Below are positions 34,804 to 46,176 of a stretch of 64,000 nucleotides of DNA, one piece after another. Numbering within the stretch: position 1 is the first letter of the stretch; each line of letters begins with the position of its first letter. The notes below the pieces were generated by a model that did no database searches, was not told the origin of the DNA, and saw nothing but the letters and a program-made list of their open reading frames with translations. Source of the stretch: Metallibacterium scheffleri (lineage in GTDB: Bacteria > Pseudomonadota > Gammaproteobacteria > Xanthomonadales > Rhodanobacteraceae); contig NZ_LDOS01000002.1 of NCBI RefSeq assembly GCF_002077135.1, positions 496,001-560,000 on the forward strand, given 5' to 3'. The position numbers were made by a program, and so were the translations under genes.

Positions 34804-35550
34804 ATGCGCAAGCTTGCCCCGATGGCCCTGCTGGCCCTGATTCCCCTTCTGCCGCTGGTTGCGCTGGCGCAGCAAGCGCAAGCCCCGGCCCATGCCGCAT
34901 CCGTGCCCGCGACGGCGCCGGTCCCGATCAATCGCGATCAACTGTCGTACGCGGTCGGCTTTGAAGTCGGCAGCAATCTTGCCGGCAACAAGGTTGATGT
35001 CGACATCAAGCGCGTGATGCAGGGCCTGCAGGACGCCTACGCCAAGGAAACCCCGGCCGTGCCGGTGGCCGACATGCGCGCGCAACTGGCCGGCCTGCAG
35101 CAGCGTCTGCGTGCGCAAGCGCTGGCGAATTACAAGAAGGTGGCCGCGAACAATCTGCAGCAGAGTGAGGCCTTCATGGCCACCAACAAGGCCAAGCCGG
35201 GTGTGATCACGCTGCCGGACGGCATCGAATACCGCGTGCTGGAATCGGGCAAGGGTACGCAACATCCGGTCGGCACGTCCAAGGTCACCCTGCATTTCCG
35301 CGCCTCGCTGCCCAACGGCAGCGAATTCGCCAGCTCGTATGCCGATGGCAAGCCGATCACTTTCCAGGTGGACAAGATGATCCGCGGCTGGCAGGCGATC
35401 CTGCCAAGGATGGTGGTGGGTGACCGCTGGCAGGTGTTCGTGCCGCCGCAGCTTGCCTTCGGCCCGGTCGGTCAGCCGCCGCGCGTCGGGCCCAACATGG
35501 CCGTGGTGTTCGAGTTGAAGCTGCTGAAGATCGACAACAGCGGCAAGTGA
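34804..35550 (+). CDS. fkpA: FKBP-type periplasmic peptidyl-prolyl isomerase
   Basis: A periplasmic folding helper that isomerises proline bonds and acts as a chaperone. The 248-residue precursor has a signal peptide (MRKLAPMALLALIPLL, cleavage after ALA), an N-terminal helical dimerisation domain at about 40-140 (LSYAVGFEVGSNLAGN), and a C-terminal FKBP domain (GIEYRVLESGKGT, VTLHFRASLPNGSEFASSY, MIRGWQAILPRMVVGDRW, and VPPQLAFG). Organisation matches FkpA/Mip. ATG 34804 follows GAGAGAG; upstream ATG/GTG codons precede the predicted transcription start. A GC hairpin follows the stop. Confidence 0.93.
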   Translation: MRKLAPMALLALIPLLPLVALAQQAQAPAHAASVPATAPVPINRDQLSYAVGFEVGSNLAGNKVDVDIKRVMQGLQDAYAKETPAVPVADMRAQLAGLQQRLRAQALANYKKVAANNLQQSEAFMATNKAKPGVITLPDGIEYRVLESGKGTQHPVGTSKVTLHFRASLPNGSEFASSYADGKPITFQVDKMIRGWQAILPRMVVGDRWQVFVPPQLAFGPVGQPPRVGPNMAVVFELKLLKIDNSGK

Positions 35551-35567
35551 GCCTTGCGGTAGAGGCC

Positions 35568-35589
35568 ACGGCGCGGACATCCGCGCCGT
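35568..35589 (+). other. GC hairpin after fkpA
   Basis: Nine-bp perfect stem ACGGCGCGG/CCGCGCCGT with loop ACAT, 17 bases after the fkpA stop. It lacks a T-run, so it is a weak terminator or a 3'-end protecting stem. Confidence 0.55.
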
Positions 35590-35710
35590 TGCTGCGTCGC
35601 CGCGCAACGCCCATGTGCATGATCGCGATGCATCGCGCGAACGCAGTGCCTGCCTGGCGCCCCTGCTTTGGCCGTGCAGACGGCCATGTTGTTGCCCTGC
35701 AAAAAAAGTG

Positions 35711-35740
35711 TTGACAAGCGCGCATCCAGCGCTTTACTTT
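35711..35740 (+). promoter_or_regulatory. Promoter of the leu-ilv operon
   Basis: A perfect -35 TTGACA (35711-35716) is followed after 18 bases by TACTTT (35735-35740). The predicted start, about 35747, coincides with the ATG of the leader peptide, so that peptide may be translated from a leaderless end. Confidence 0.7.
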
Positions 35741-35746
35741 CGAATC

Positions 35747-35920
35747 ATGTTCACGCGCACCGCCCCCGCCGCCCACGTCCGCAGCGCTCCAGTCGCTGCC
35801 GCGCGCGTGCTGGCCGTGCCGCGCATCACTCCCGCTGATTTTGCCTGCATCGCGAGCCTGCTCGCGGCGGCGCTTTACCTTCTCGCGATTCTCCTCATTA
35901 GCCACGGAGCAGCGGGATAG
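35747..35920 (+). CDS. Leader peptide of the branched-chain amino acid operon
   Basis: A 57-codon frame between the promoter and an intrinsic terminator. Its C-terminal part, SLLAAALYLLAILLISHG, has seven leucines and two isoleucines within 15 residues, next to the stop, the hallmark of transcription attenuation by Leu/Ile starvation. Ribosome stalling there would change pairing of the following RNA and prevent the terminator at 35957-35989. No ribosome site precedes the ATG, which lies at the predicted transcription start. The peptide itself is not expected to have a function. Confidence 0.75.
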   Translation: MFTRTAPAAHVRSAPVAAARVLAVPRITPADFACIASLLAAALYLLAILLISHGAAG

Positions 35921-35956
35921 GTCGCGCGTCGCAATCAACAGCAGACGAACCACCAG

Positions 35957-35989
35957 AACCCCGCTCCTGATCCGAGCGGGGTTTTTTTT
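35957..35989 (+). terminator. Attenuator terminator of the leu-ilv operon
   Basis: A 10-base arm AACCCCGCTC pairs perfectly with GAGCGGGGTT around a 7-base loop, and the stem runs into eight T residues. It ends 80 bases before leuA and 36 bases after the leader-peptide stop, so it must be read through for operon expression. Confidence 0.92.
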
Positions 35990-36068
35990 CGCCCCCGGTT
36001 TCATTGGTCACCTTACCCGTCACCCCACCCGTCGCCGCCGCACCCGCCACGCAACCCGCGGAGTCAAC

Positions 36069-37718
36069 ATGAGCAATCCGACCCATCCCGTCGCAGAGCA
36101 CGACCCCACCGTCGCCGTGCCAGCGGCGCGTGCGCGCCTGCTGATCTTCGACACCACCCTGCGCGACGGCGAGCAGGCGCCCGGCTGCAGCATGAACCGC
36201 GCGCAGAAGTTGCGCATGGCGCACGTGCTCGAGGAACTCGGCGTGGACATCATCGAGGCGGGATTTCCCGCCGCGTCCGACGCCGACGCCGCGGCGGTCG
36301 CCGCGGTCGCCGCGGCAGCGCGACAGGCGCGCATCGCCGCGCTGGCGCGCTGCCAGGAAAGCGACATCGTCAGCGCCGCGCGCGCGCTGCAAGCGGCGCG
36401 CGCGGCGCGCATCCACCTGTTTCTGGCGACCAGTCCGATCCATCGCGAGCACAAGTTGCGCATGGGCAAGGCGCAGGTGCTGGCTGTCGCCGTCGCCGGC
36501 GTGCGCCGCGCACGCGAGCTGTGCGACGACGTCGAGTTCTCCGCCGAGGACGCGCTGCGCACCGAGCCGGAGTTCCTGATCGAGGTGTTCAACGCGGTCA
36601 TTGCCGCCGGCGCGCGCACCATCAACGTGCCCGACACCGTCGGTTACACCACGCCGGTCGAAATCGCCGCGCTGTTCGCGCGCCTGCGCCGCGAGGTGGC
36701 CGGCATCGACGACGCGGTGCTGAGCACGCATTGCCACGACGATCTGGGGCTCGGCGTGGCCAACAGCCTGGCCGCGATCGAAGCCGGCGCGCGCCAGGTC
36801 GAGTGCACGCTCAACGGCATCGGCGAACGCGCCGGCAACGCCGCGCTCGAGGAAGTGGTGATGGCGCTGCGCACGCGCAGCGACCGCTACGCGCTGGCGA
36901 CCGGCATCGACAGCACGCGCCTGTATGCCGCCTCGCGCGCGCTCAGCGGCATGATCGGCCTGGAGGTCGCGCGCAACAAGGCCATCGTCGGCGACAACGC
37001 CTTCGCGCACGAGGCCGGCATCCACCAGCACGGCATGCTGGCCAATCGCGCCACCTACGAAATCATGCGTCCCGAGGATGTCGGCTTTCCGCATACGCGT
37101 CTGGTGCTGGGCCGGCACAGCGGCCGCCACGCGCTGCGCGAGCGCATCCGCGAGCTGCTGCTGAACATCGATGACGCGCGTTTCGAGTCCGTGTTCAGCG
37201 CGTTCAAGGCGCTGGCCGAGAACAAGCGCGAGGTGCTCGATGCCGACGTCGAAGCGCTGGTGCTGGGCGCCAGCGTGCAGGCACGCGGGCCATGGATGCT
37301 GGCCGCGATGCACGTCGGCACCTACGTCGGCGGTGCCTCGATCGCGTCATTGCACCTGCGCCATGTCGATGGCCGCGAGGTACGCGAAACCGCCACCGGC
37401 AGCGGCCCGGTGCATGCCGTCACCGCCGCGCTGGTGCGCGCCTCCGGGCTGGCGCTGGAAATCCTCGAACTGCGCGTGCGCAGCATCGGTCTGGGCGCTG
37501 GCGCGCAGGGCGAGGCGGTGTTGCGCGTGCAGCACGACGCGCAGGAATCGCGTGGCCGTGGCACCAGCACCGACATCGTCGAGGCCGCCGCACTGGCCAT
37601 GCTCGAAGTCGTCAACCGCATCGAACGCACGCAGCCGCGCGCGCCCGCCAATCTCACCCATCCCCACGACGGAAATTCACACCATGACGATGAAACCCGC
37701 CACGTATCTGTGGCATGA
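36069..37718 (+). CDS. leuA: 2-isopropylmalate synthase
   Basis: Condenses acetyl-CoA with 2-ketoisovalerate, the committed step to leucine. The 549-residue protein has the TIM-barrel with [16 protein letters not shown], metal-binding [15 protein letters not shown] and [14 protein letters not shown], then a C-terminal LeuA regulatory domain (about 400-530) for leucine feedback ([37 protein letters not shown]). ATG 36069 follows the attenuator. Its last 35 bases overlap ilvE in another frame and encode a His/Asp-rich tail (HHDDETRH), an uncommon ending. Confidence 0.96.
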   Translation: MSNPTHPVAEHDPTVAVPAARARLLIFDTTLRDGEQAPGCSMNRAQKLRMAHVLEELGVDIIEAGFPAASDADAAAVAAVAAAARQARIAALARCQESDIVSAARALQAARAARIHLFLATSPIHREHKLRMGKAQVLAVAVAGVRRARELCDDVEFSAEDALRTEPEFLIEVFNAVIAAGARTINVPDTVGYTTPVEIAALFARLRREVAGIDDAVLSTHCHDDLGLGVANSLAAIEAGARQVECTLNGIGERAGNAALEEVVMALRTRSDRYALATGIDSTRLYAASRALSGMIGLEVARNKAIVGDNAFAHEAGIHQHGMLANRATYEIMRPEDVGFPHTRLVLGRHSGRHALRERIRELLLNIDDARFESVFSAFKALAENKREVLDADVEALVLGASVQARGPWMLAAMHVGTYVGGASIASLHLRHVDGREVRETATGSGPVHAVTAALVRASGLALEILELRVRSIGLGAGAQGEAVLRVQHDAQESRGRGTSTDIVEAAALAMLEVVNRIERTQPRAPANLTHPHDGNSHHDDETRHVSVA

Positions 37719-38649
37719 CGGCCGCATCAAACCCTGGCACGAGGCCACCGTGCATGTCGGCGCACACGTGCTGCATTACGGCTCCTCGGTGTTCGAGGGC
37801 GAGCGCGTCTACGCCACCCCGGACGGCCCGCGTTATTTCCGCTTGCGCGAGCACACCGAGCGCCTGTTCCGCTCGGCGCGCATCCATGATCTGAACATTC
37901 GCCACAGCGCGGATGAAATCGACCAGGCCTGTGCCGACGTGGTGCTGGCCAATGGTCTCGACAGTGCTTACGTGCGCCCGCTGGTGTACCGCGCCGGCTT
38001 CACCTTCAGCCTCGCGCCCGATCCCGAGGTGCCGGTGGAAGTGGCGATCATCGCGCTGCCCTGGGGCAATCTGCACGGCGATGGCGTGCACGCGGGCATC
38101 GACGTGTGCGTGTCGTCCTGGCACCGGCCTGCGCCCAACACCCTGCCCAGCGGGGCCAAGGCCGGCGGCAATTACCTGTCCAGCCAGCTGATCGCGCAGG
38201 AGGCCAAGCGCGGCGGTTACGCCGAGGGCATCGCGCTGGCACCCAACGGCCTGCTCAGCGAAGGCGCCGGAGAAAACCTGTTCCTGGTGCAGCGCGGGCG
38301 GTTGTACACGCCGCCGGTCGCCGCCGGCATCCTTGCCGGCATCACCCGCGACAGCGTGCTGGTGCTGGCCGCCGAGCTCGGCATCGACGTGGTCGAAGGC
38401 GATCTGCCGCGCGAGCTGCTGTACACGGCCGAGGAGGTGTTTCTCACCGGCACCGCGGCAGAAATCACGCCGGTACGCTCGGTCGACCGCAAACCGGTCG
38501 GCAAGGCCACCCCGGGCCCGGTCACGCGCGCGCTGCAGGATGCGTTCTTCGGCCTGTTCGATGGCCGTCACGCCGACCGTCATGGCTGGCTGACGCCGTT
38601 GCACGCCAGTGCGGCGCTGCGGACAGAACTGCAGCGCGAGGTGGCGTGA
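37684..38649 (+). CDS. ilvE: Branched-chain amino acid aminotransferase
   Basis: A PLP class IV aminotransferase for the last step of Val, Ile and Leu synthesis. In 321 residues: [33 protein letters not shown], the PLP lysine in [14 protein letters not shown], and [15 protein letters not shown] 37684 ([10 protein letters not shown]) or 37690; both lie within the end of leuA, so translation is coupled. Its stop shares a base with the leuC start. Confidence 0.95.
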   Translation: MTMKPATYLWHDGRIKPWHEATVHVGAHVLHYGSSVFEGERVYATPDGPRYFRLREHTERLFRSARIHDLNIRHSADEIDQACADVVLANGLDSAYVRPLVYRAGFTFSLAPDPEVPVEVAIIALPWGNLHGDGVHAGIDVCVSSWHRPAPNTLPSGAKAGGNYLSSQLIAQEAKRGGYAEGIALAPNGLLSEGAGENLFLVQRGRLYTPPVAAGILAGITRDSVLVLAAELGIDVVEGDLPRELLYTAEEVFLTGTAAEITPVRSVDRKPVGKATPGPVTRALQDAFFGLFDGRHADRHGWLTPLHASAALRTELQREVA

Positions 38650-40064
38650 TGGCCGCGCGCACGCTGCTGGACAAACTCTGGGATGCGCATCAGGTGATCG
38701 CCGAAACGCCTGACACACCGGGCGTGATGTACGTCGATCTGCATTTGCTGCACGAAGTCACCTCGCCGCAGGCCTTCACCGAACTGCGCGCCCGCGGCCT
38801 GCGCGTGCGTCGCCCCGCGCGCACGCTGGCGACGATGGACCACTCGACGCCGACGCTGGCGGCCGACGCCTCCGGCACGTTGCCCTACGTCACGCCCGCC
38901 GCCGCGGCTCAGGTGCAGCAACTGCGCGCCAATTGCGCCGAGTTCGGCATCGAGCTGCTGGACCTGGCCAGCGCGCAGCGCGGCATCGTCCACGTGATCG
39001 GCCCGGAACTCGGCGCCACGCAGCCGGGCATGACCATCGTCTGCGGCGACAGCCACACCAGCACGCATGGCGCGTTCGGCGCGCTGGCCTTCGGCATCGG
39101 CACCAGCGAGGTCGGCCATGTGCTGGCCACGCAATGCCTGCTGCAGCGCAAGCCCAGGGCCATGGCCGTCGAGGTGCGCGGGCGCCTGCAGCCGGGCGTC
39201 AGCGCCAAGGATCTGGTGCTGCACATCATCGGTCACATCGGCGTCGACGGCGGCACCGGATGCGTCATCGAATACCGCGGCGAGGCGATCCGCACGCTGT
39301 CGATGGAAGAACGCATGACGGTGTGCAACATGTCCATCGAGGCCGGCGCGCGTGCCGGCATGATCGCGCCGGATGCGACCACCTTCACCTGGCTGAAGGG
39401 TCGTCCACGCGCACCGCAAGGCGCGGCCTGGGAACAGGCGGTCGCGTATTGGCAGACATTGCACAGCGATGCCGAGGCGCGCTTCGAGCGCAGCGTCAGT
39501 ATCGACGCCAGCGCGGTGCGTCCGACACTGAGTTACGGCACGCATCCGGGCATGGTGCTGGACATCGACGCCGTGGTGCCGACAGCAACCGATGCGCAAA
39601 CGCAGCGTGCGCTGGACTACATGGGCTTGCGCGCCGGCAGCCATCTCGCCGGTACGCCGGTGGACGTGGTGTTCGTCGGCAGTTGCACCAACGGGCGTCT
39701 GTCCGATTTGCGCGCCGCCGCCGCGGTGCTGCGCGGGCGCCGCGTCGCCGGCAGCGTGCGCATGCTGGTGGTGCCGGGTTCGGCGGCGGTCAAGCGCGCC
39801 GCCGAGCAGGAAGGCCTGGATGCGGTGTTCCGCGCCGCCGGCGCGGAGTGGCGCGAACCGGGATGCTCGATGTGCATCGCCATGAACGGCGATCTGGTGG
39901 CGCCTGGCCAACTCGCGGTCAGCACCAGCAATCGCAATTTCGAGGGCCGCCAGGGACCGGGCGCGCGCACCGTGCTGGCCAGCCCGGCCAGCGCCGCCGC
40001 CGCCGCGGTGGCCGGATGCATCGCCGATCCGCGCGCGTATCTGCTCGAGGAGGCCGTGGCATGA
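38649..40064 (+). CDS. leuC: 3-isopropylmalate dehydratase large subunit
   Basis: With LeuD isomerises 2- to 3-isopropylmalate using a 4Fe-4S cluster. The 471-residue protein, near the family length, has [20 protein letters not shown], cluster cysteines in [13 protein letters not shown] and GCSMCIAMN, and [15 protein letters not shown]. The start codon overlaps the ilvE stop by one base and the stop overlaps leuD (ATGA). Confidence 0.97.
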   Translation: MAARTLLDKLWDAHQVIAETPDTPGVMYVDLHLLHEVTSPQAFTELRARGLRVRRPARTLATMDHSTPTLAADASGTLPYVTPAAAAQVQQLRANCAEFGIELLDLASAQRGIVHVIGPELGATQPGMTIVCGDSHTSTHGAFGALAFGIGTSEVGHVLATQCLLQRKPRAMAVEVRGRLQPGVSAKDLVLHIIGHIGVDGGTGCVIEYRGEAIRTLSMEERMTVCNMSIEAGARAGMIAPDATTFTWLKGRPRAPQGAAWEQAVAYWQTLHSDAEARFERSVSIDASAVRPTLSYGTHPGMVLDIDAVVPTATDAQTQRALDYMGLRAGSHLAGTPVDVVFVGSCTNGRLSDLRAAAAVLRGRRVAGSVRMLVVPGSAAVKRAAEQEGLDAVFRAAGAEWREPGCSMCIAMNGDLVAPGQLAVSTSNRNFEGRQGPGARTVLASPASAAAAAVAGCIADPRAYLLEEAVA

Positions 40065-40639
40065 AACCGATCCGTCATCTGCATGCACGCACGGTCGTGC
40101 TGGCGCACGAGAACATCGACACCGACCGCATCATCCCCGCGCGCTTCCTCACCACCACCAGCCGCGCGGGACTTGGCCAGCACGCGTTCCAAGACTGGCG
40201 CTACCGCGGCGACGGCACGCCCGATCCGGAGTTCGTGCTCAACCGCCCCGAAGCCAGCGGCGCCAGCATCCTGGTGGCGGGGCGCAACTTCGGCTGCGGC
40301 TCCTCGCGCGAGCATGCACCGTGGGCCTTGCTCGATGCCGGCCTGCGCGCGGTGATCAGCAGCGAGATCGCCGACATCTTCCGCAGCAACGCGCTGAAGA
40401 ACGGCCTGTTGGCGATCACCGTGGATGCCGCCGAACACCGTTACCTGCTGCGCCATCCAGGCCTCGAGTTGGGCATCGACGTGGTCACCGGACACATCAC
40501 CCTGCCCGACGGCGGGCGCTTCGCTTTCACGCTGGACGCGTTCGCTCGCCATTGCCTGATCGAGGGCATCGACCAACTGGGCTTCCTGCTGCGCGCGGAC
40601 GCCGCCATACGTCACTACGAGGAGCAGCACGCCGCATGA
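40061..40639 (+). CDS. leuD: 3-isopropylmalate dehydratase small subunit
   Basis: The swivel-domain partner of LeuC, 192 residues. It shows [13 protein letters not shown], the substrate loop [17 protein letters not shown], and [17 protein letters not shown]. Overlaps leuC and leuB by four bases each, giving equimolar coupled translation expected for a two-subunit enzyme. Confidence 0.96.
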   Translation: MKPIRHLHARTVVLAHENIDTDRIIPARFLTTTSRAGLGQHAFQDWRYRGDGTPDPEFVLNRPEASGASILVAGRNFGCGSSREHAPWALLDAGLRAVISSEIADIFRSNALKNGLLAITVDAAEHRYLLRHPGLELGIDVVTGHITLPDGGRFAFTLDAFARHCLIEGIDQLGFLLRADAAIRHYEEQHAA

Positions 40640-41736
40640 ACACCCCACACGCATCCGCCCACATCGCGCTGCTGCCCGGCGACGGCATCGGCCCCGAAGT
40701 CACCGCCGCGGCGGTGGCCTGTCTCGAAGCCGTGGCCGAAATCCACGGCTTCCAGCTGCGCTTCAGCGAGCATGCCATCGGCGGTGTCGCCATCGATGCC
40801 TGCGGCACGGCGCTGCCGGAGACCACGCGTGCCGCCTGCATCGCCAGTGACGCGGTGCTGCTGGGCGCGGTGGGCGGACCGAAGTGGTCCGACCCGCGCG
40901 CGCCGGTGCGCCCCGAGCAGGGTCTGCTGGCGCTGCGCGCGGCCATGGGGGTGTACGCCAACCTGCGCCCGGTGCAGGTGCATCCGCGCGCCGCGCAGTT
41001 CTCGCCGCTGCGGCTGGAAAAACTGCGCAATGTCGATCTGCTGTTCGTGCGCGAGCTGACTGGCGGCATCTACTTCGGCGCCAAGACCCGCGATGCCGCC
41101 GGCGCATCGGATCTGTGCAGTTACAGCGTGGCCGAGATCGAGCGCGTCTTGCGCCGCGGCTTCGCGCTGGCCAGGCAGCGCCGGCGCAAGCTGACCTCGG
41201 TGGACAAGGCCAACGTGATGGAGACCTCGCGCTTGTGGCGCGAGACCGCGCAGCGCCTCGCCGCAGAGTATCCCGACGTGCAGGTCGAGCACCAACTGGT
41301 CGATTCCATGGCCATGCTGTTGCTGACGCGCCCGGCCGATTTCGACGTGATCGTCAGCGAGAACCTGTTCGGCGACATCCTCACCGACGAGGCTGCCGCC
41401 ATCGCCGGCTCGCTGGGTCTGCTGCCGTCGGCCTCGCTGGGTGACGGCCCGCGCGGCCTGTACGAACCCATCCACGGTTCGGCGCCGGACATCGCCGGGC
41501 GCGGCATCGCCAATCCGGCCGGCGCCATTGCCAGCGCCGCGCTGCTGCTGCGGCATTCGCTGGGCATGCAGGTCGCCGCCGGCGCGCTGGAAAGCGCGTT
41601 GTGGCTGGCGCTGGACGAAGGCGTGCTGACCCCCGACCTGGGCGGCCATCACGGCACCGCCGCGCTCACCGATGCGGTGATCGGGCATCTGTGGTCGCAA
41701 TCGGCGGTGGACACGGCCGTGGTGGCGCGCGCATGA
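40636..41736 (+). CDS. leuB: 3-isopropylmalate dehydrogenase
   Basis: Oxidatively decarboxylates 3-isopropylmalate with NAD. The 366-residue protein shows [24 protein letters not shown], the substrate arginines in [10 protein letters not shown] and [26 protein letters not shown], and the metal aspartates and NAD loop in [20 protein letters not shown] and [17 protein letters not shown] overlaps at both ends tie it to leuD and ilvD. Confidence 0.97.
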   Translation: MNTPHASAHIALLPGDGIGPEVTAAAVACLEAVAEIHGFQLRFSEHAIGGVAIDACGTALPETTRAACIASDAVLLGAVGGPKWSDPRAPVRPEQGLLALRAAMGVYANLRPVQVHPRAAQFSPLRLEKLRNVDLLFVRELTGGIYFGAKTRDAAGASDLCSYSVAEIERVLRRGFALARQRRRKLTSVDKANVMETSRLWRETAQRLAAEYPDVQVEHQLVDSMAMLLLTRPADFDVIVSENLFGDILTDEAAAIAGSLGLLPSASLGDGPRGLYEPIHGSAPDIAGRGIANPAGAIASAALLLRHSLGMQVAAGALESALWLALDEGVLTPDLGGHHGTAALTDAVIGHLWSQSAVDTAVVARA

Positions 41737-43406
41737 GCGAGACATCCAGACCCCTGCGCAGCGACGCCATCAAGACCGGTCCTGACCGCGCGCCGGCGCG
41801 CGCCATGCTGCGCGCCACCGGCCTCGGCGACGCCGACCTGGCCAAGCCGCTGGTGGCGATCGTGCACACCTGGTCGAACGTGTCGCCGTGCAACCTCAAC
41901 CTGCGTGATCTGGCGCAGGCCGCCGCTGAAGGCGTGCGCGCGGCGGGCGGCACGCCGGTGGAGTTCAACACCATCGCGGTGACCGACGGCATCGCCATGG
42001 GCAGCAGCGGCATGCGCGCCTCGCTGGTGTCGCGCGAGGTGATCACCGATTCCATCGAGCTGGTGGTCGAGGGCCATTGCCTGGACGCCGCGCTGATCCT
42101 GTGCGGCTGCGACAAAACCATCCCCGCCGCGGCGATGGCGCTGGCGCGCATGAACCTGCCCGGGCTGGTGCTGTACGGCGGCAGCATCGCGCATGGCGTG
42201 CTCGGCGCGCGCCATCTCACCGTGCAGGACGTGTTCGAGGCGGTGGGCGCGCACGGTGCCGGCACGCTCGACGACGCCGGCCTGCGCGCGGTGGAAACCC
42301 ATGCCTGTCCAGGTGCCGGCGCCTGCGGCGGCCAGTTCACCGCCAACACCATGGCCATGGTGCTGACCGCGCTGGGCCTGTCGCTGCCGGGGACGAATGA
42401 TGTGCCGGCGACCGATCCGGCCAAACTCGATGCCGCGCGCCGCTGTGGCGCGCAGTTGATGCAGCTGCTGGCGCACGGCCCGTTGCCGCGCGAGGTGCTC
42501 ACGCCGGCCGCGTTGCGCAACGCTGCGCGCATGGTCGCGGCCACGGCGGGATCGACCAACGCCGTGCTGCACATGCTGGCGATCGCGCACGAGGCCGAGG
42601 TGCCGTTCACCCTGGAGGATTTCGAGACCGCCGCGCGCAGCACGCCGGTGATCGCCGACCTCAAGCCCGCCGGCCGCTACACCGCGGTCGAGCTGAGCGC
42701 CGCGGGCGGCACGCTCTGTGTCGCGCAGATGCTGCATGCGGCCGGCATGCTCGAGGATTCTCCCACGGTCAGCGGGCGCGGCCTGTTCGCGGAACTCGCT
42801 GCCGCGCCGCCGCCGCCGGCCGGGCAGGACGTGGTGCATCCGGTGTCGGCGCCATTGAAGCCGCGCGGCGGCTTCACCATCCTCTACGGCACGCTCGCGC
42901 CCGAGGGCTGCATCCTCAAGCTGGCCGGGGCGGGGCGCACGCATTTCACCGGCCCGGCGCGCGTGTTCGAGAACGAGATCGAAGCCTTCGCCGCGGTGCA
43001 GGCCGGCGTCATCCAGGCGGGCGATGTGGTGGTGATCCGCAACGAAGGCCCGGCCGGCGGTCCCGGCATGCGCGAGATGCTGGCGGTGACCGCGGCACTG
43101 GTCGGGCGCGGCCTGGGCGGCAGCGTGGCGCTGATCACCGATGGCCGCTTCAGTGGCGCCACGCACGGCGTGATGGTTGGCCACATCGCCCCGGAAGCCG
43201 CGCGTGGCGGGCCCATCGCCCTGCTGCGCGACGGCGACGTGGTGCTGATCGACGGTGATGCGCGGCGCATCGATGGCCCCGAGGATCTCGAATCACGCCG
43301 CGCAACCTGGGTGCCGCGCGAACCACCGGTGAAGCGCGGCGCGCTGGCCAAGTACGCGCACATGGTCGGCTCGGCCGCGCGCGGCGCCATCACCGAATCA
43401 TTTTGA
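41733..43406 (+). CDS. ilvD: Dihydroxy-acid dehydratase
   Basis: Makes 2-keto acids from dihydroxy acids in Val/Ile synthesis, using an iron-sulfur cluster. The 557-residue protein is the shorter IlvD form (E. coli has 616). Likely cluster cysteines are in SPCNLN (near 53), [10 protein letters not shown] (124-126) and [20 protein letters not shown] (near 192-198). [18 protein letters not shown] near the C-terminus is diagnostic for the IlvD/Edd family. Context in the leu-ilv operon excludes sugar-acid dehydratase roles as the main function. Confidence 0.96.
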   Translation: MSETSRPLRSDAIKTGPDRAPARAMLRATGLGDADLAKPLVAIVHTWSNVSPCNLNLRDLAQAAAEGVRAAGGTPVEFNTIAVTDGIAMGSSGMRASLVSREVITDSIELVVEGHCLDAALILCGCDKTIPAAAMALARMNLPGLVLYGGSIAHGVLGARHLTVQDVFEAVGAHGAGTLDDAGLRAVETHACPGAGACGGQFTANTMAMVLTALGLSLPGTNDVPATDPAKLDAARRCGAQLMQLLAHGPLPREVLTPAALRNAARMVAATAGSTNAVLHMLAIAHEAEVPFTLEDFETAARSTPVIADLKPAGRYTAVELSAAGGTLCVAQMLHAAGMLEDSPTVSGRGLFAELAAAPPPPAGQDVVHPVSAPLKPRGGFTILYGTLAPEGCILKLAGAGRTHFTGPARVFENEIEAFAAVQAGVIQAGDVVVIRNEGPAGGPGMREMLAVTAALVGRGLGGSVALITDGRFSGATHGVMVGHIAPEAARGGPIALLRDGDVVLIDGDARRIDGPEDLESRRATWVPREPPVKRGALAKYAHMVGSAARGAITESF

Positions 43407-43448
43407 GCCCATCCTTTCCCGCCCCACTTTCCAACGGAGACTCGCACC

Positions 43449-44492
43449 ATGAATCCCACACAGGAAGCCAGCATCGACGCCCTCAAGGGCCAGCGCATCG
43501 GCGTACTCGGTTACGGCAGCCAGGGCCGCGCGCACGCGCTGAACCTGCGCGATTCAGGCCTCGACGTGCGCGTCGGCCTGCGTCCCGGCGGCGCCACTGC
43601 GACGCAGGCCCGCGCCGATGGTTTCGCGGTCGCCGCGCCGGCGGAAGTGGTCGGCGGCAGTGATCTGGTGGCCGTGCTCACCCCGGACATGGTGCAGCCG
43701 CAGTTGTATCGCGAGGCCATCGCGCCGCATCTGCGCAAGGGTGGCGCGCTGCTGTTCGCGCACGGGCTCAACGTGCACTACGGCATGATCGATCCACGCG
43801 CCGACATCGACGTGATCCTGGTCGCGCCCAAGGGGCCGGGCGCGCTGGTGCGCCGCGAATACGAACGCGGCGCTGGCGTGCCATGCCTGTTCGCGGTGCA
43901 GCAGGACGCCAGCGGCCACGCGCGCGCGCGCGTGCTGGCCTACGCCGCCGGCATCGGCGGCGCGCGCACGCAACTGATAGAAACCAGCTTCCGCGAGGAA
44001 ACCGAAACCGATCTGTTCGGTGAGCAGGCGGTGCTGTGTGGCGGCGCCACCGAGTTGGTGGTGCAGGGCTTCGAGACCCTGGTCGAGGCCGGCTACCAGC
44101 CCGAGGTGGCGTATTACGAGTGCATGCACGAGCTCAAGCTCATCGTCGATCTGCTGTACGAGGGCGGTCTCGCGCAGATGCACAAGTACGTCTCCGAAAC
44201 CGCGCAATACGGTGATCTGACCCGCGGCCCGCGCGTGATCAACGCGGAGACGCGGCAGCGCATGCGCGAGGTGCTGACCGAGATCCAGGATGGCCGCTTC
44301 GCGCGCGAGTGGGTGGCCGAATACGCCGCCGGCAATCCGCATTACAAGGCACTCAAGCAGCGCGATCTCGAGCACCCCATCGAAAAAGTCGGCGCCGCGC
44401 TGCGTGCGCAGATGGGTTGGTTGCAGGCGCCCAAGGCCACGGTCAAGGGCGCGGCCGTCACGCCGATCAAAAACACCGGCACCGGTGGCTGA
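43449..44492 (+). CDS. ilvC: Ketol-acid reductoisomerase (class I)
   Basis: NADPH-dependent isomerisation and reduction of acetohydroxy acids. The 347-residue, class I length protein has the Rossmann loop [20 protein letters not shown] and then a single C-terminal knotted domain with metal ligands in [16 protein letters not shown] and [20 protein letters not shown]. In the Rossmann loop region VRVGLRPGG supplies the arginine for the NADPH phosphate. It is 42 bases after ilvD with its own GGAG ribosome site, the largest gap inside the operon. Confidence 0.97.
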   Translation: MNPTQEASIDALKGQRIGVLGYGSQGRAHALNLRDSGLDVRVGLRPGGATATQARADGFAVAAPAEVVGGSDLVAVLTPDMVQPQLYREAIAPHLRKGGALLFAHGLNVHYGMIDPRADIDVILVAPKGPGALVRREYERGAGVPCLFAVQQDASGHARARVLAYAAGIGGARTQLIETSFREETETDLFGEQAVLCGGATELVVQGFETLVEAGYQPEVAYYECMHELKLIVDLLYEGGLAQMHKYVSETAQYGDLTRGPRVINAETRQRMREVLTEIQDGRFAREWVAEYAAGNPHYKALKQRDLEHPIEKVGAALRAQMGWLQAPKATVKGAAVTPIKNTGTGG

Positions 44493-44493
44493 G

Positions 44494-46176
44494 ATGGCCG
44501 ATACCGGAGCCATCCACAGCAGCGTGCGCACTGGCGCGCAGTGGCTGGTGGCGGCGCTGGAAGCCGAGGGCATCGACACGATCTTCGGTTATCCAGGTGG
44601 CGCCATCATGCCGGTGTACGACGCGCTGGTGGACAGCAAGTTGCGCCACATCCTGGTGCGCCACGAGCAGGGCGCGGCGCTGGCCGCCGATGGCTACGCG
44701 CGCGCCAGCGGACGCATCGGCGTGTGCCTGGCCACCTCGGGGCCGGGCGCGACCAACCTGCTCACCGGCATCGCCAACGCGTATCTCGATTCGGTGCCGA
44801 TGCTGGCCATCACCGGGCAGGTGGCCAGCGGGTTGATGGGTACCGACGCGTTCCAGGAGGTCGATATCTTCGGCATGAGTCTGCCGGTGGTGAAGCACAG
44901 TTTCATCGTGCGTCGCGCCGAGGACGTGGCCGCTACCGTGCACCAGGCCTGCGCCATCGCGCGCAGCGGGCGCCCGGGGCCGGTGCTGATCGACCTGCCC
45001 AAGGACATCGCGTTGACGCGCGCCACAGCGGGCGTCACGCAGCCGCAACCCGTCGCCGCGGCGCCGGCACCGGACGCCACCGCGCTGGCCGCGGCGCGCG
45101 CGTTACTGGCGCGCAGCGAACGTCCGCTGCTGTATGTGGGCGGCGGCGTCGGCATGGCGCGTGCCGAGGCCGCGTTGCGCGATTTCGTCGCCGTCACCGG
45201 CATGCCCTCGGTGTGCACGCTCAAGGGCCTCGGTGCGATCGACCCCGACGCACCCGGACACCTCGGCATGCTCGGCATGCACGGCAGTCCGGCGGCCAAT
45301 CACGCGGTGCAATCCTGCGACCTGCTGCTGGTGGTCGGGGCGCGCTTCGACGATCGCGCCACCGGCAAGCTGGATACCTTCGCGCCCGGCGCACGCGTGG
45401 TGCACATCGATGCCGATGCCGCCGAGATCGGCAAGCTGCGCAGCGCGCAGATCGCGCTGGCCGGCTGCATGCCGCAGGCGCTGGCGGCGCTGGCGCAAGC
45501 GCTGCCGATCGCGCCGTGGCGCGAGCACTGCGCGGCGCTGCGCGCGTTGTACGCCAACCGCTACGACGCGCCGGGCAGCGACATCTACGCGCCCGCGCTG
45601 CTGCGCGAGCTGTCGCTGGCCGCGGGTAATCAGGCCATCGTCAGTTGCGATGTCGGCCAGCACCAGATGTGGGTGGCACAGCACTGGCACATCCATTCAC
45701 CGCACGCGCACCTGACCAGCGGCGGCCTCGGCGCCATGGGCTACGGCCTGCCCGCGGCGCTGGGCGCGCAACTGGCGCGGCCCGATGCGTGCGTGATCTG
45801 CGTGACCGGCGACGGTTCGATCATGATGAACATCCAGGAGCTGGCCACCCTGCGTCGCTACGCCATCCCGGTGAAGATCGTGCTGCTCGACAATGCCTGC
45901 CTGGGCATGGTGCGGCAGTGGCAGGAGCTGTTTTTCGAGCAGCGCTACAGCGAAGTCGATCTGTCCGACAACCCCGACTTCGTCGCCCTGGCGCAGGCTT
46001 TCGGCATCGAGGCCTTCGGCATCGACGCGCGCGCGCAGGTGCCCGGCGCGATCCGGCGCCTGCTCGATGCGCGCGGCCCAATCCTGTGCCACGTGCGCAT
46101 CGATCCGCGCGCCAACGTCTGGCCGCTGGTGCCGCCGGGCAAGTCCAACGGCGAGATGATGGACTCCGCCGCATGA
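44494..46176 (+). CDS. ilvG: Acetolactate synthase large subunit (AHAS II type)
   Basis: Thiamine-diphosphate enzyme starting Val, Leu and Ile synthesis. The 560-residue protein has the catalytic glutamate in [18 protein letters not shown], the FAD-binding middle domain ([17 protein letters not shown]), and the ThDP motif [18 protein letters not shown]. Length and pairing with a short IlvM-like subunit fit isozyme II. It starts one base past the ilvC stop region and overlaps ilvM by ATGA. Confidence 0.95.
   Translation: MADTGAIHSSVRTGAQWLVAALEAEGIDTIFGYPGGAIMPVYDALVDSKLRHILVRHEQGAALAADGYARASGRIGVCLATSGPGATNLLTGIANAYLDSVPMLAITGQVASGLMGTDAFQEVDIFGMSLPVVKHSFIVRRAEDVAATVHQACAIARSGRPGPVLIDLPKDIALTRATAGVTQPQPVAAAPAPDATALAAARALLARSERPLLYVGGGVGMARAEAALRDFVAVTGMPSVCTLKGLGAIDPDAPGHLGMLGMHGSPAANHAVQSCDLLLVVGARFDDRATGKLDTFAPGARVVHIDADAAEIGKLRSAQIALAGCMPQALAALAQALPIAPWREHCAALRALYANRYDAPGSDIYAPALLRELSLAAGNQAIVSCDVGQHQMWVAQHWHIHSPHAHLTSGGLGAMGYGLPAALGAQLARPDACVICVTGDGSIMMNIQELATLRRYAIPVKIVLLDNACLGMVRQWQELFFEQRYSEVDLSDNPDFVALAQAFGIEAFGIDARAQVPGAIRRLLDARGPILCHVRIDPRANVWPLVPPGKSNGEMMDSAA

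Noticed and set aside
35624-35637. Perfect palindrome CGCGATGCATCGCG upstream of the leu-ilv promoter.
   Set aside because: Such short GC palindromes are frequent in this genome, and its place (about 75 bases before the -35) gives no functional hint.
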